Shown in pieces: positions 21,705-32,830 of a stretch of DNA of 64,000 nucleotides. Below the pieces are notes generated by a model, which had not been told where the DNA came from, made no database searches, and worked only from the letters and a program-made list of their open reading frames with translations. A program made the translations under genes and the position numbers. Positions within the stretch are counted from its first letter, which is position 1, and each line of letters opens with the position of its first letter. The stretch is from positions 4,502,191 through 4,566,190 of the forward strand of contig NC_057863.1 of assembly GCF_019393635.1 (NCBI RefSeq). Direction: 5' to 3'. The stretch comes from Dromiciops gliroides (taxonomy: Eukaryota; Chordata; Mammalia; Microbiotheria; Microbiotheriidae).

Positions 21705-22360
21705 CTTATTTTTCTCCCTCCTTCTCTCCCCTCCCTCTTCCCCAAGCCAGCAAGCAATATGATAAAGGTTATACAGTACAATGATGTTAAGCAAATTTCT
21801 ACATTAGTCATTATGAAAGAAGAGTCAGAAAAAAGGGAAGAATCATGAGAAAGAAAAAGCAAAAAAGTGAAAATAGCATGTTTTGATCTGCATTCAGAAT
21901 CTATAGTTCTTTTCCTGGATGTGGATAACATTTTCCATCATGAGTCTTGGAATTGTCTTGGATCATTGTATTGCTGAGAAGAGCCAAGGCCATCACAGTT
22001 GATTATCACAAAATGTTGTTGATACTATGTACAATGTTCTCTTGGTTCTGCTGATATCACTCAGCATCAGTTCAAGTAAGTCTTTCCAGGTTTTTTCTAA
22101 AATCCACTTGCTCATCATTTCTTATAGCACAATAGTATTCTGTTACACTCATATACCACAACTTGTTTAGCTATTCCCCAGTTGATGGACATTCCCTTGA
22201 TTTCCAGTTCTTTGCCACCACAAAAAGAGCTGCTATAGATATTTTGTACATGTGGGTTCTTTTCTCTTTTTTATGATCTTTTTGGGATATAGACCTAGTA
22301 GTGTTATTGCTGGGTTAAAGGGTGTGCACAATTTTATTGTCCTTTGGCCATAGTGAGCAC
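21705..22360 (-). mobile_element. L1 3' end, minus strand
   Basis: This is the reverse complement of the copy at 19.8-20.5 kb. Landmarks are CCTGGATGTGGATAACATTTTCCATCATG, GATCATTGTATTGCTGAGAAGAGCC, AGTCTTTCCAGGTTTTTTC, CCCAGTTGATGGACATTCCC and CTTTGCCACCACAAAAAGAGC. It is 5'-truncated in the ORF2 C-terminus at about 22355. Confidence 0.9.
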
Positions 22361-23264
22361 TTTAAAAATATCTGACTGCTTTCCCCTAGTGGGAAGATTT
22401 TAACACCAAAGGAGAACCATAAACTTGGAGGAGTCTGTAGGTCCTTCTGGGAAGTGGGGCTCAGATATCTGGGCTATCCCCTTGGAGTAGTACTCTAATT
22501 CTAGGTAACTGTAGGTGCCTGAGGGACCTGGAGTCCCATCAGAGAGGGAAAGAGACACCTGTTAACTGTCATGGGCTGGGGCAAGGCCTTTGCCTTGTTT
22601 AGTTGTCTTGGATTCAATGTCTTGCTAGTGTTAGTGTTTCCATAGGAACTGAGGGTTCTTTTCGCTTGTGAGATGTAGACTTAGACTTTGGCCAAATCCT
22701 GATGTTTGTAAGGGAAACCCTTGGTGGGGTAGGAGCCAAAAGAGAGTCACTGTGAGAAGCCTCTGAGCCTGAACCTGTCTAGTGCCAATCCAGAGCCCCA
22801 GTACATCTTTAGGGCTAGAGGGATACTCCAAAGAGAATGTGGGTGGAGGAACAGTCTTTAAGTCAGGAAGACTTCGGTGAAGTCATTTCTCTGACCCCTC
22901 CAGGCTACATGGTCCTAGCAAAGGAGCTATCTATGCATCTTTAAGACTGAGCTGAAGGAGAGGGATCACTGCATTGAAAGAGGGAATTCTTCACTGATAG
23001 AGGGAACCAGGAGATCTCCATATGGATGAACTTACACATTCTCCCCCAAACATGTAAACTATCTGCTTCCTGTTACCTATGGGGAGAAGAGAGCCCTTCC
23101 AGACTTCACCAGCTTCTGAGTCTGCTTCACCCAGGGGTGTGTTGGAGCCAGCTCAAGCCAAGTCATGGGAGCTAATTGTTAAATTGTCCACACGAAAGGG
23201 CACATCTCTGAATCCAGCAACTCCTACAAGTGAGGGATTGCTTTATTGTTTAGTTAGTTGTCTA
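22361..23264. other. Unclassified intergenic DNA
   Basis: About 900 bp without a recognisable gene or repeat. It has no long frame and no CpG enrichment. Confidence 0.4.
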
Positions 23265-23438
23265 GACATAAAGTGTTTGTTTGTTTGTTTTTTTAGGCAA
23301 TGGGGGTTAAGTGACTTGCCCAGGGTCACACAGCTAGTAAGTGTCAAGTGTCTGAGGCCGGATTTGAACTCAGGTACTCCTGAATCCAGGGCCGGTGCTT
23401 TATCCACTGCGCCATCTAGCTGCCCGACATAAAGTGTT
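23265..23438 (-). repeat. Full-length tRNA-type SINE with 13-bp target-site duplication
   Basis: GACATAAAGTGTT flanks the element at 23265-23277 and 23426-23438. The body is the usual reverse complement, GGGGTTAAGTGACTTGCC...CATCTAGCTGCCC. Confidence 0.96.
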
Positions 23439-23789
23439 AATAATGTGGTTGGACTTCAGAGTATGGGCCCAGAGGTGGTGGTTGAGCATTTATCAACAGA
23501 CCTTGCTGCCATGCTTTTCCCCTTCAACTCATAGAGAGTCAAAATCTTTCATACTTGGCTATGCTCTTACTCAGAGCAGGTGGAGCGTCATCTCAGGGAT
23601 CTTGGACTTTGAGGCTAGCATGAGAGCAAAGGGACAATCCACGAGGGCCCCAAAGCAGAGCTCCCCAAGATCTGCATGCTCAAGCTGAGACACACAGTCC
23701 TGCCCTGGTAGCACCTCCTACCTATGGGGAGAAATAGGACTTCTGGAATCATTGGTCTTATCATTTCTTTAAATCTGAACCCCACGACA

Positions 23790-24200
23790 TTACCATGTAG
23801 TTTGGAGCTTCTGAACCTAGGGAAGATTTCAGGGAATACATGAATTTGGAAGGGGAAAGAAACCCCAAACTTTATTTTACTACCTTTGGCTTGCCTTTTA
23901 AGTGAAGCTTGGTGACATATTGAGGTTAGTTTGTTGGAGTCAGAGTCTGGAAGAAATGAGTTCAAATAGGATTTCAGGATCTCAGCCTCAGTTTTCTCAT
24001 CCATAAAGGGTGTTAATAGCACCTAACTCACAGGGTTGTTGTGGAAATCAAATGAGACAATATTTGTAAGGCATTCTGCCAGTCTCAAAGCACTATATAC
24101 ACGATATTATTATTATTGTTATTAATCCTACATGTTTTACTTTATTCCTTTACAGACACTACTCTAAGAATGGGTCCGTAGACTTTACCAGACTGCCCCA
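23790..24200. repeat. Ancient repeat (family of 7572) and MIR fragment
   Basis: GAGCTTCTGAACCTAGGGAAG at 23805-23830 and GAATGGGTCCGTAGACTTTACCAGACTG at about 24170-24200 resemble the two ends of the 7572 family. A MIR on the plus strand lies between them (CAGTTTTCTCATCCATAAAG, CAGGGTTGTTGTGGAAATCAAATGAG). Confidence 0.45.
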
Positions 24201-24984
24201 AAGGAAGGATAAGGCCTCTTCTCCCAAAATGCATTTAATGGGCATCAATGGTGTGTGTTGTCTAGGGGAATTCTTAGCTCAGGAATGAACATACCGATCA
24301 ATCCGACATGACAACTATGCAGTCAAAGGGGAATTCTTCACAAGAATCCCATGCAGGTAAAATGCCCAGGGCTGACGGGCTCTTTCCTGGGCCCAAAAGG
24401 ACTTGCCTGCCTATGCATGGTGCCATATGTACTTTGTGCCTGCACCCACAGAGAGAGGACAAAGGCCATAAGCCCCTTGGCTCAGCTTCAGGCCAGAGAG
24501 GAAGGGGATAGACAGCGTGCAAGGGTCAGACGGCAGAGGCCCGGGGCCCCAACTGAGGCGCTGCCTCCTTCCAGAGCCAGGAGGGAGGAGCAGGAAAGTG
24601 TGAGAGGAGCTGCCAGCTTCCTGTGTCCTCTGCAGCCACCAGGGAAGAAGGGGCGGAAGCGATGCCAAAGATGCAGCTGCAGAAGCCCTGCCTGCTGCTC
24701 TTCGGCCAACCATGTGCTCGCCAATGTCACCTTGCATCCCTGTCCCAGGTGTGCCCAGGATGACGGAGCTGATGGATTTGGGACAGTTTTGAGGGAGGGG
24801 ATCCTGACCCCAGCATGGGAGCAGATGGTTGCCATCTTTGACCTAACCCCGAGGGGAGCATGATTCTTGTCCCACGGTACTCACTTAATAATAAATGTTT
24901 GTTGAATGACAATTGCCGGTCAGGATGGACCCCTTGGGGGACACATTTCTAGATCAGGAGGGCCCTGTCATACTCGACAATAGA
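24201..24984. other. GC-richer intergenic stretch with overlapping chance frames
   Basis: Open frames at 24351-24863 (plus, 170 codons) and 24411-24737 and 24488-24835 (minus) overlap one another. None shows a domain, a splice-bounded structure or a credible start. I do not call a gene. Confidence 0.5.
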
Positions 24985-25235
24985 AAGGTGCAGCCAGTGG
25001 CTCAGTGCACAGTGCTCCAGGTCTGGAGTCAAGAAGACCTGAGTGCAAATCCAGCTTCAGACACTTACTAGCTGTGTGACTCTGGGCAAGTCCCTTGACC
25101 CTGTTTGCCTCAGTTCCTTCAACAGAACAATGGGGATAATAATAGCACCTCCCTCCTCGGGTTGTTGTGAGGGTCAAATGAGATGCTAATTGTAAAGTGC
25201 TTGGTACAGATCCTGGCACATATTGAGCATTAGAA
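24985..25235 (+). repeat. THER/MIR CORE-SINE
   Basis: CTGGAGTCAAGAAGACCTGAGTGCAAATCC, CTAGCTGTGTGACTCTGGG, TTTGCCTCAGTTCC, ATGGGGATAATAATAGCACC and TAATTGTAAAGTGCTTGG give a near-complete plus-strand copy. Confidence 0.9.
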
Positions 25236-25739
25236 GTGAGAGCCAATGTTGTTGATCCAATGACCTGTCTGGAGCCTGGTGGGTTCTTCTCCCAGCTCTA
25301 CCCCCATTTGAATGGGCAGGACCTTGTGAGGGACAATGAAGCTGGGGCTACCAGTACCTCATCCATTATCCATTATGACATTTCCCCAACATTTGAGCTA
25401 AAGACTGGTGTCTTTAACTCTGGGTGGCTGGAATCCTTATGTTCTGCTGTGACCTCATCACCTGTTAAGGGGATAACTCTGCTTGACCCAAGAGCCCTAG
25501 CCCACATTCCTCCCCATGCAAAGGCTTTCTCTGCATTGCCTCTGCAAACACCTCATCTGTTTTGAAGAGAAGACCTGCCCAACAGGTTGTGGGACAATGG
25601 GTAGCACCCTGGGTGGGGTATGGGTGACAAAGGCAGCATGTGAGAACAGGTGGCATCGTGACTAGGGTGTGGTAAAAGGCAGAGACATGTGAAGTCATGG
25701 TGCCCTGCAGGTGGATGGGGTCTTAGACCCTGCAGTCCA
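25236..25739. other. Unclassified DNA with an L2 trace
   Basis: CCATGCAAAGGCTTTCTCTGC at about 25515 may be L2-derived. The frames at 25236-25565 (plus) and 25465-25777 (minus) are unsupported. Confidence 0.4.
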
Positions 25740-26000
25740 AAGTCCTGCTCAGCGGAGGGATTCCCGAGACTCTTCATTATCTCTAATGGGGGACATACAA
25801 CCTCTTCTTCAACATTCCAGGGAGTTCATTGCCTCCAAGGAAGCCTGTTCTAGCATGGAGAGGTCTCACTTAAGCTGAGCATAAAACTGTCTTCCTCTGA
25901 CCTCTTAGTCCTAGCGATGACCTCTGGACCTCACAGAAAGGTCTAATTATTCTATGTGACGTGGTTTTTTAAATTAATATTTGAAGACAGCTATCACTGT
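25740..26000 (-). repeat. L3/CR1-like relic
   Basis: AGGGAGTTCATTGCCTCCAAGG, ACTGTCTTCCTCTGACCTC, GACCTCTGGACCTCACAGAA and AATATTTGAAGACAGCTATCACTGTCC read as reverse-orientation L3/CR1 3' text. Confidence 0.6.
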
Positions 26001-26014
26001 CCACGAATGATTGG

Positions 26015-26770
26015 GGACAGCTAGGGCACAGGGTTCTGGGCCTGGAGTCAAGAAGACCTTGGTTCAAATTCAGCTCAGACACTTACTAGCTGGGTGACCC
26101 TGGGCAAAAGTAAAGAATTAATTGTTATTTGAGGTTTTTATGCCTCGGCCCGCACTGGCCTCTGGGGCTCCACCCACTGGTTGTAGCCATTGCCAGGGCT
26201 CTGGCACCTCATGTCATCACCACTCGCTGACGCCTACGTGGGCCTGGACAAATTATAATGATTGGAAGCCTAGTGAGGGCAGTCATGTGACTTTCAGAGC
26301 TGTGACTGTCAGAGCAGCCATCCCATTGGCTGGGGCTGTGTGGGGTGTCTCTAGGTTTGGGGGAGGAGGATTGGACATTCTAGGTGGAAGCTGATTTTCA
26401 GCTGATTCCTGGGCGGTGGTATTTTTCAGGTATTATAATTTCCCTTTCCCCATTTTATTTCCTTTCCCTTGATCCTACTGATCCTGTTTGTGGTGGTTTT
26501 TTTTTTTTTTTAAGTTCATTCTTGTTAAAATAAATCTTGTTCTGTTTTGAAGGAGGCTGCCGGTCTCCTTCCTTGCCCCAGTATTGCGGCGAGCCGCTTA
26601 GCTAGCACTCCCCAATTAAAAATTGGTCCCCACACAAGTCACTTAACCCGTTTGCCTCAGTTTCCTCATCTTTAAAATGGGGATAATAATACCTATCTTG
26701 GGGCATTGTTGTGAGGACCAAAAGATATAAAAATTGTTAAGACCTTAGCATAGTATCTGGCAGATCATAA
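26015..26770 (+). repeat. MIR split in two by a solo LTR
   Basis: The left half at 26015-26108 ends ...GCTGGGTGACCCTGGGCAA. The right half resumes at 26635 with CAAGTCACTTAACCCGTTTGCCTCAG and continues AAAATGGGGATAATAATACC. Joining the two gives a normal MIR. A G-rich (GGGGGT)3 tract follows at 26784-26801. Confidence 0.9.
26109..26634 (+). mobile_element. Fossil solo LTR (endogenous retrovirus-like), about 526 bp
   Basis: This block interrupts the MIR exactly and carries LTR hallmarks: a G/C-rich U3-like part, AATAAATCTTG as a polyadenylation-like signal at about 26530, and a 3' end of ...GGTCCCCACA. A 4-bp CAAG-type duplication of the MIR sequence appears at the junctions. No internal viral region remains, so it arose by LTR-LTR recombination. 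It is younger than the MIR it interrupts. The family is not named. Confidence 0.75.
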
Positions 26771-27360
26771 ATAGTTGTTGTTGTGGGGGTGGGGGTGGGG
26801 GTGTTATAGAATAGATTATAGAATAATAGAAATACTACCTTCTTGCACATTTTCAGGTTTCTAACCCTTTTATGACTTATGTCTTCAAGTGTTGTTCTGG
26901 CTAAAAATGCTTCCCTCTGCAGCCCTCCTGGTGACAAGACTCTAGACATGTCTCAGCTGGTCCTCAGGCAATAGACCCAATTTGTTACTTTAAACCTCAG
27001 GCTTCATGGAGCTTGGGTTTGAACCGAATTCGATGTACTTAGTACCAAACACCATATAGAGTCATCTGTGTAGGTGTCGCTCTCCTCCTGGCTTGTGAAC
27101 TTCAATGGGATTGGAGTCCTTGCCTTTATATCTCCTCTAGCCTCTCCTCCCTCCCCTTTTTGGCCACACAACATTCTAGACGCAATTTCCCAAATATTTT
27201 GGGTTTGGGTGGTTGGTGATTGCTTTGATGTGGGGGAGGGAGCCTCTGTCAGCTTTCACACTCCTGCCTCACTAATGGGGATATAAGAAAATGAAGATCA
27301 CAAGTCTGGTCTTCTTCTTCATTTGGTCTCTTTAAGGTGGCCAAGATCAACATTAACTGG
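26771..27360. other. Unclassified intergenic DNA
   Basis: No gene is supported in this stretch. The frame 27074-27286 has no recognisable domain. Confidence 0.4.
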
Positions 27361-27480
27361 TTCCGAAATTCTACAAGTGCATATTAAATGCAAGGAAGGC
27401 TCTGTTCTGGGTATCGAGAGAGACACAGAGATCCAAACAGGCACATTCCTTCCCCACAAGGAGGGGAAAATAAAGTGGCT
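27361..27480. repeat. L2-like relic
   Basis: CAAGTGCATATTAAATGCAAGG, GGCTCTGTTCTGGGTATCGAG and CACATTCCTTCCCCACAAGGAGG resemble the L2 terminal module. The following 300 bp, AT-rich, are unclassified. Confidence 0.5.
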
Positions 27481-27850
27481 AAAGATGACACATGTAGATT
27501 AGAATCCATGTGCCACTCCTACGGATTCACATCAGGTAATATTTAACACAGGAATATTTGGGAATGGTAACTTACTTATCAAGTGTATTTGCTCACACAG
27601 TTTGAAATTAGGAACTTCTAAATTAACTTAGGTGCAGGTGTTCAGTTCCTCACTATGCTACAGAACTCAGGCAAACAACAATCAAAAAAGTAAAATATTG
27701 AATTAGGGCTGAAATAAATGGTCAAATATAATAAAGTATGATACAAATTATATCAAATAACATATAAATATAATATGACAATAGCTAGCTTACATAGTAC
27801 CTACTATGTGCTGTGCACTGTACTATACTTCACAAATATCTCACTTGATC

Positions 27851-28423
27851 TATAGCAGCTCTTTTTGTGGGGGCTAAGAAGAGGAAATCAATGGGATGCT
27901 CATCCATTGAGGAATGGCTAAACAAGCTGTGGTGTATGATTGTGATGGAAGATTATTGTGCTATGAGAAATGACTAGCAGGAGGATTTCAGAAAGGCCTG
28001 GAAAGACTTCCATGAACCAATGCAAAATGAAGTGAACACAACCAGGAGAACATTGCACACAGTAACAGCAACATAGTACGGTGAAGAACTGTGAATGACT
28101 GAACTTTTCTCAACACTACAGGGACCTAGGACAATCCCAAAGGACTCGTGATGAAGCATGCTCTCCACCTCCAGAGGAAAACCTGATGATGTCTGAATAC
28201 AGACTGAAATGGGCTATTCATCACTTTCTTTTTTTTATTTGAATCTTCTTGTACAAAGGGACTGTTGATTGCACATGTCTAACCTATCTTGGATTGCTGA
28301 CCATCTCAGGGAAGGGGGAAAGAGTAAGGGAAAAAGGGATAGAATTTTAAACTCAAAACTTTTTTTAAATGTTAAAATGTATTTAACATGTAATTGTGGA
28401 AAATAAAACATATTAAAATATTG
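27851..28423 (+). mobile_element. L1 3' end inserted in a MIR
   Basis: This is the 3' UTR type seen at 19.8 kb: GAGGAATGGCTAAACAAGCTG, GAAGTGAACACAACCAGGAG and CCACCTCCAGAGGAAAACC, ending GTGGAAAATAAAACATATT. TCTCACTTGATC at 27839-27850 and TCTCATTTGATC at 28424-28435 are its target-site duplication, with one difference. It is 5'-truncated and diverged. Confidence 0.9.
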
Positions 28424-28556
28424 TCTCATTTGATCAATAACAACAGCTCTGGGAAGTAGGTGATATTATTGTTTCTATTTACAGTTGAGAAAACTGATGC
28501 TAAGGCCAAGTGACTTGACCAAGGTCACCCAGCTAATAAGTGTGGGAGCTAGATTT

Positions 28557-29218
28557 TGTGGAAATTTATTTTTATTTGGGGACCCTTCCTTTGGGCTGAG
28601 ATTAGAAAGCCTTAGGCCCTCAGGTTTTTCTTCTGCTTCGGCTGAGAAAAAAAAGCCCCATGGGCTGTACAAGGTGCCAGGTCAGACAGCTGGGGGGAAA
28701 AGTCCCCCCCCCCCCCAGGATCTATCCCAGAGATCCCAGGCTCATCCAGGCTGGCCTCTGGCATGGCCCGTGCAGGGGTCCCTGGGCACACAGCAGGGGC
28801 ACGGGCCCCTGGAGCCCTGGGTGTGGTACGCAGGAGACACTCAAGTGGAAAGTTAGATGCAGGGGGATGACAAAGTGAAAGGGGCTGGGAGTTAGAAGAA
28901 AGGAGCTGAGCAGTAAAAGTGGGACATATCCTAAGGCAAGAGGCGGCAACAGCCTTCATTGTATTAAAAGTAGCCAGGTTGTATAATTTGCATTTCTTAA
29001 CCCTTATCTCCTACATTTATTTTTATAAATAAACTCTGCTTTGTTTAATTAAGAGTCTTCTTAATCTTCTGCTTTTCAATTTGGGGGCAGTGTGGAGAAA
29101 GTTTTAAAAGGCCCATATTAAGTTAAACGCAGTCAGATAGCCAGTGTGTCCCCAGATTAGTCACTCAGGTAGATTAGTCCCCCCAAAATTAGCCCTAGTC
29201 ATTTAAAACATTCTTACA
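28557..29218 (+). mobile_element. Fossil solo LTR, 662 bp, with ATTT target duplication
   Basis: The element starts TGTGGAAATTT and ends ATTCTTACA, the canonical TG...CA termini. ATTT flanks it at 28553-28556 and 29219-29222, a 4-bp duplication usual for retroviral integration. An ATAAATAAA polyadenylation-like signal lies at about 29024-29033, and a C run at about 28707-28719 is internal. There is no body region, hence a solo LTR. The clean boundaries suggest an insertion younger than the MIR. Confidence 0.88.
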
Positions 29219-29285
29219 ATTTGAACTCAGCTCTTCTGGAGTTTAGTCCTAGTGCTATATCTACCGTACCACCTAGCAGTCTAAA

Positions 29286-29639
29286 TATTTGGGGAGCATC
29301 TGCACACCCAACAGCTTTCTTCCTTTTCCCCTCATCTATGGGGGGAAAGTCTTTCCTAGGACTCCTGTAAGGCTTAGAAACTGCTACTAGGTGATGTCAC
29401 CACTAGCTGGCTCCTCAGCCTCCACACTGCTCAGATGTGCTGGGCTCGGGCATTGCTCATCTTGCCCGTGGATGTCTCAGGACACCCTGGCTCATTCTCC
29501 TGCATTCCTGCTTAGTGGCCTCAGTAATCACTGTCCCCCTCTTTTGTCTCTTCGGCACAAACATTGGGTCCAGCCATGCCATCTCTCACAAATGAAAATC
29601 TTGGGATCTTCATCAATCAGTGCTCAGGTCCCAGGCTCA
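29286..29639. other. Unclassified intergenic DNA
   Basis: No gene or named repeat. The frame 29391-29690 has no domain. Confidence 0.4.
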
Positions 29640-29918
29640 GGAATGGTGAGAAATAGACTTCGTGCCTTCCAGCAGACGTGGCCTCTGTGAACACAGGAAT
29701 AAACTGAAACCAAGCAGAGTGTGAAAGTCCAGAAGAGAGAGAAATCACTTGCCTGGAGTGTCCATAGGAGGCGCTGCTGTCAAGTAGACCCCAGACTGAG
29801 GAGTTTCTATGGGGAGGTTTGGGGGATGGTTGCTATTTGTTGTGTTTTAGTCCCAGGCTAGCTGCTTTTTGCTTCCCCCAGGATCTTTTCCACCCCTGAC
29901 TGTGCTCAAGGAATGGAA
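29640..29918. repeat. 279-bp dispersed repeat, copy 1
   Basis: The sequence beginning GGAATGGTGAGAAAT and ending CTCAAGGAATGGAA recurs at 31848-32126 in the same orientation with the same length. By my count about 25 positions differ and there are no gaps. Family unknown. After it, text with an AATAAAG signal (about 30150) resembles an LTR end, but I cannot delimit it. Confidence 0.9.
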
Positions 29919-30779
29919 CCTGCCTTATTAGCAGTAGCCAAGCTCTCTGGTCTAAGAAGCCAGAGGTCCTAGGGCCAACCAGGCTACAGACTGACCGCTG
30001 CACTGGAGGTGGCTGAGACTTGGCTGGGACTGGTCTGGTGATGGATTGGGCATCACCAAGAGATGTCCCACTGATTAGAGCTCAAAAGGATGGAGCTTAC
30101 TTAAGATTGATATTTTATCTCGACTCCTCCAGGACTTTTGGTGGGGATACAATAAAGTTGGCCTTGTGAGAAACTGATTTATTGCCACATTATCCTCCAT
30201 AACATTTTGTCGCGGATTCCTGCCTCCTCAATTTATTTCTGAGCTCAGTGCTAACAGAATAGCTTTCTCCAGCCTGCACACAGAATGGTTTTGAGGTTCG
30301 GGGCCTGAGGTAGGGGGTACCCACACATTCAGGCCAGAGGGTGTCACCATTAGGAATGACTGATATTAAACAAAGCAGGACCTTTTGTGTTAGTAATTAC
30401 GGTGAGTCCCAAAAATCTTAGTGCTATTCTCTCTACCTCTAAGTCACATGGGCTTTAAACAGCAAACACTGAGTCTTTCTTGGAAGCTCTGAGCTGACCC
30501 TAGAATAGTTCCATTCTGGTCATTAGAGACCCTTGCCCAGTTTCCCCAAACTTTACTTGCCATGAAGACGTACTTTTAACTGTGGAAGTTTCCCAGGCAT
30601 TAGAAAGTCCCACAAGAGAGAAGCATGTCAACACAGGTATTGAAGATGCTGAAATGTTACAGACACAGCCAGCATCCTTTAGTGAGAAGGGTTAAGATTG
30701 TATTCTCCCTACACATATCTTGGCATTTGAGCGGCTTCCGACCCCACCCCACCCTGACTTATCTGGGGACAGAACATGG
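29919..30779. other. Unclassified DNA, possibly LTR-derived at its left end
   Basis: ACAATAAAGTTGGCC at about 30150 followed by TTTGTCGCGGATTCC is LTR-like. The remainder to 30780 has no recognisable content. Confidence 0.3.
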
Positions 30780-30855
30780 CGGTGGCTGCTGCTGCTGCTG
30801 CCGCCGCTGCCACCATTGCCACCACTGCCGCCACTACCACCACAGACACTACCGC
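30780..30855. repeat. Impure trinucleotide tract (GCT/GCC/ACC)n
   Basis: A run of GCTGCTGCTGCTGCCGCCGC followed by CCACCA-type units. It may belong to a degraded L1 5' UTR, which often carries such repeats. Confidence 0.85.
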
Positions 30856-30921
30856 CTCAATTGGAGATTCCGTCTGGATTAATGATAAAGTGGAATGGCA
30901 TTTTGATGAAAAGTAGAATCA

Positions 30922-31129
30922 AGTTTGCAGATTTTTTTTAATTTTTTATTTAAAAAATATATATATATTTTTTTTAGTGAGGCAATTGGAGTTAAGTGAC
31001 TTGCCCAGGGTCACACAGCTAGTAAGTGTTAAGTGTCTGAGGCCGGATTTGAACTCAGGTACTCCTGACTACTCCAGGGTCGGTGCTCTATCCACTGCGC
31101 CATCTAGCTGCCCCTAGTTTGCAGATTTT
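30922..31129 (-). repeat. Full-length tRNA-type SINE with 14-bp target-site duplication
   Basis: AGTTTGCAGATTTT occurs at 30922-30935 and 31116-31129. The body is GAGTTAAGTGACTTGCCC...GCGCCATCTAGCTGCCCC, preceded by an AT-rich tail. Confidence 0.95.
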
Positions 31130-31847
31130 GCACACAAAACCTGTAAGGATTTTGGGAAAGCCAGAGCCAGAATTGCAGAACAAGATCCAGCATTTTTTGC
31201 CTAGATCTCCAATGCCCCACCCTCATGCCCACCACACAATCTGCAACAACAACAACTGCCTAGAAAATATGCCAGACTGGATTCTGATTGGGAAATCCAA
31301 GGGGAAGTTCCAGTCATTCATTTTTACAGCCCAGAGAAGCTTAGGAAGCTAGACAGAGAGGTCTGTGGGCACTGAGATGCAAGCTGACCAGGAACACAGG
31401 GGCAGCAGCAGTGGCAGATTATAGAACCAGTAGCAATGACACATAGTAGCTCTCACCCAAGGATGGCAAGGGAGCTGAACATCTGGGTAGAAAGTCATCC
31501 AAGACTCCAGCAATAGCTCTGGGAGGAGGAACAGGAGCTACCAAGCAGTTCTAGCTCTCCTTACCCAGTTCTGAGGTGAGAAGGAGTGGTTGCAATCACA
31601 AGGGAGCAGGGGCTCTACCTGTGTAAGGAGCAGGGTCCAGAACCAGGGCTGTGTGGCTCTGAGCCCAGGAGCAAGGGTGTTGGGGCTGGATGAGGGGAGG
31701 TTTCAACCTTTAGCCCTGTACATGACTGCAGTGAATTAAACCAGGGCAAGAGACCAAAACCAAGGAAGGGCAGCTGTTACCTTACTCTGAATCTGAAAAA
31801 ACTTCCCAGTGGGCTAACAGTGGCTGGGTCCAGCATCAATCTAATAA

Positions 31848-32126
31848 GGAATGGTGAGAAATGGACTTCATGTCTCCCAGCAGACATGGCCTCTGTGAAC
31901 ACAGGAATAAACCAAAACCAAGCAGAAAGTGAAAGTCCAGGAGAAAGAGAAATCACTTGCCTGGAGTGTCCATAGGAGGTGCTGCTGTCCAGTAGACCCT
32001 GGATTGAGGAGTTTCTATGGGGAGGTTTGGGGGTTGGTTGCTATTTGTCGTATTTTAGTCCCAAGCTAGCTGCCTTTTGCTTCCCCCAGGATCTTTTCCA
32101 TCCTTGACTATGCTCAAGGAATGGAA
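31848..32126. repeat. 279-bp dispersed repeat, copy 2
   Basis: The partner of 29640-29918, about 91% identical with no gaps by hand alignment. It lies within text that otherwise looks like the L1 5' UTR, so either it is part of that 5' UTR or it inserted there. Confidence 0.9.
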
Positions 32127-32303
32127 TTCAAGTCAATACCCAAGTCAACAGACTCAAACCAAGTCCAGAATCTGTAGAGCACAAACCAGGAGGGCAATGA
32201 ACTAATCTCTCCTAAAATCACACCAAATTTTGGAAGCACCAAACCCTGACAGGCTCCCAGTCTGAGTCATGAAAGCAGTCGTATAAAGGATAGAAATGCA
32301 GGC

Positions 32304-32310
<7 letters not shown>

Positions 32311-32372
<62 letters not shown>
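32311..32372. repeat. (CA)31 microsatellite
   Basis: A pure CA run of about 62 bp. Confidence 0.98.
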
Positions 32373-32374
<2 letters not shown>

Positions 32375-32830
32375 CCAGAGGTGGGTAGAGCTCAATATAT
32401 CATAAAGCCCAAATTCAGGAAATAGGGCAGAAAAATAAGCAAACAATAACAAAAAGAACCTGACCATTAAAAAACTATAGTGACAGGGAAACTCAAGATA
32501 CAAACTCAAAGGACGACAATGACTTGAAAACATCTAAAAATAAAGATTAAAGAAAAATGCAAATTGGACACAGACCCAGCAAGAAATCCTAGAAAAGCTA
32601 AAGAAAAACATAAAAAGAGATATCAAAAATTATTTCAAAAATTAAATGAAAGTAAAAAACATAAAAAAAATTGAATGAGGATGATAGAGGAAAAATTGGG
32701 GAAAATGAGACTTATGTAAGAAAAAAATAGAAAATAGAATGAACAGCTTAGCAAATAAGGGGAACAAAAATCCTAAAGAAAATAAGTCCTTAAAAATCCA
32801 GTCCAATATTCTTGGTAATGAAACACTGAG

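Larger units (their letters stand above)
27785..29285 (-). repeat. One MIR interrupted by an L1 and by a solo LTR
   Basis: Three MIR pieces are collinear: 27785-27850 (CTACTATGTGCTGTGCACTG...CTCACTTGATC), 28424-28556 (TCTCATTTGATCAATAAC...GAGAAAACTGATGC...AGCTAGATTT) and 29219-29285 (ATTTGAACTCAGCTC...CACCTAGCAG). Removing the two insertions restores a continuous reverse-orientation MIR. Confidence 0.9.
31385..32830 (+). mobile_element. L1 5' UTR and ORF1 start, truncated
   Basis: The G/C-rich 5' UTR-like text contains CACAGGGGCAGCAGCAG and ends near ACCCAAGTCAACAGAC. From about 32430 an A-rich segment follows (AAGCAAACAATAACAAAAAGAACCTGACC, then GGTAATG near the end). It matches the N-terminal ORF1 region of marsupial L1. 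It is interrupted by the 279-bp repeat (31848-32126) and a (CA)31 microsatellite. Frames are broken. Confidence 0.6.

Noticed and set aside
24351-24863. 170-codon plus-strand open frame in a GC-richer stretch
   Set aside because: Overlapped by two minus-strand frames of similar length, with no recognisable domain, no splice context and no neighbouring exon.
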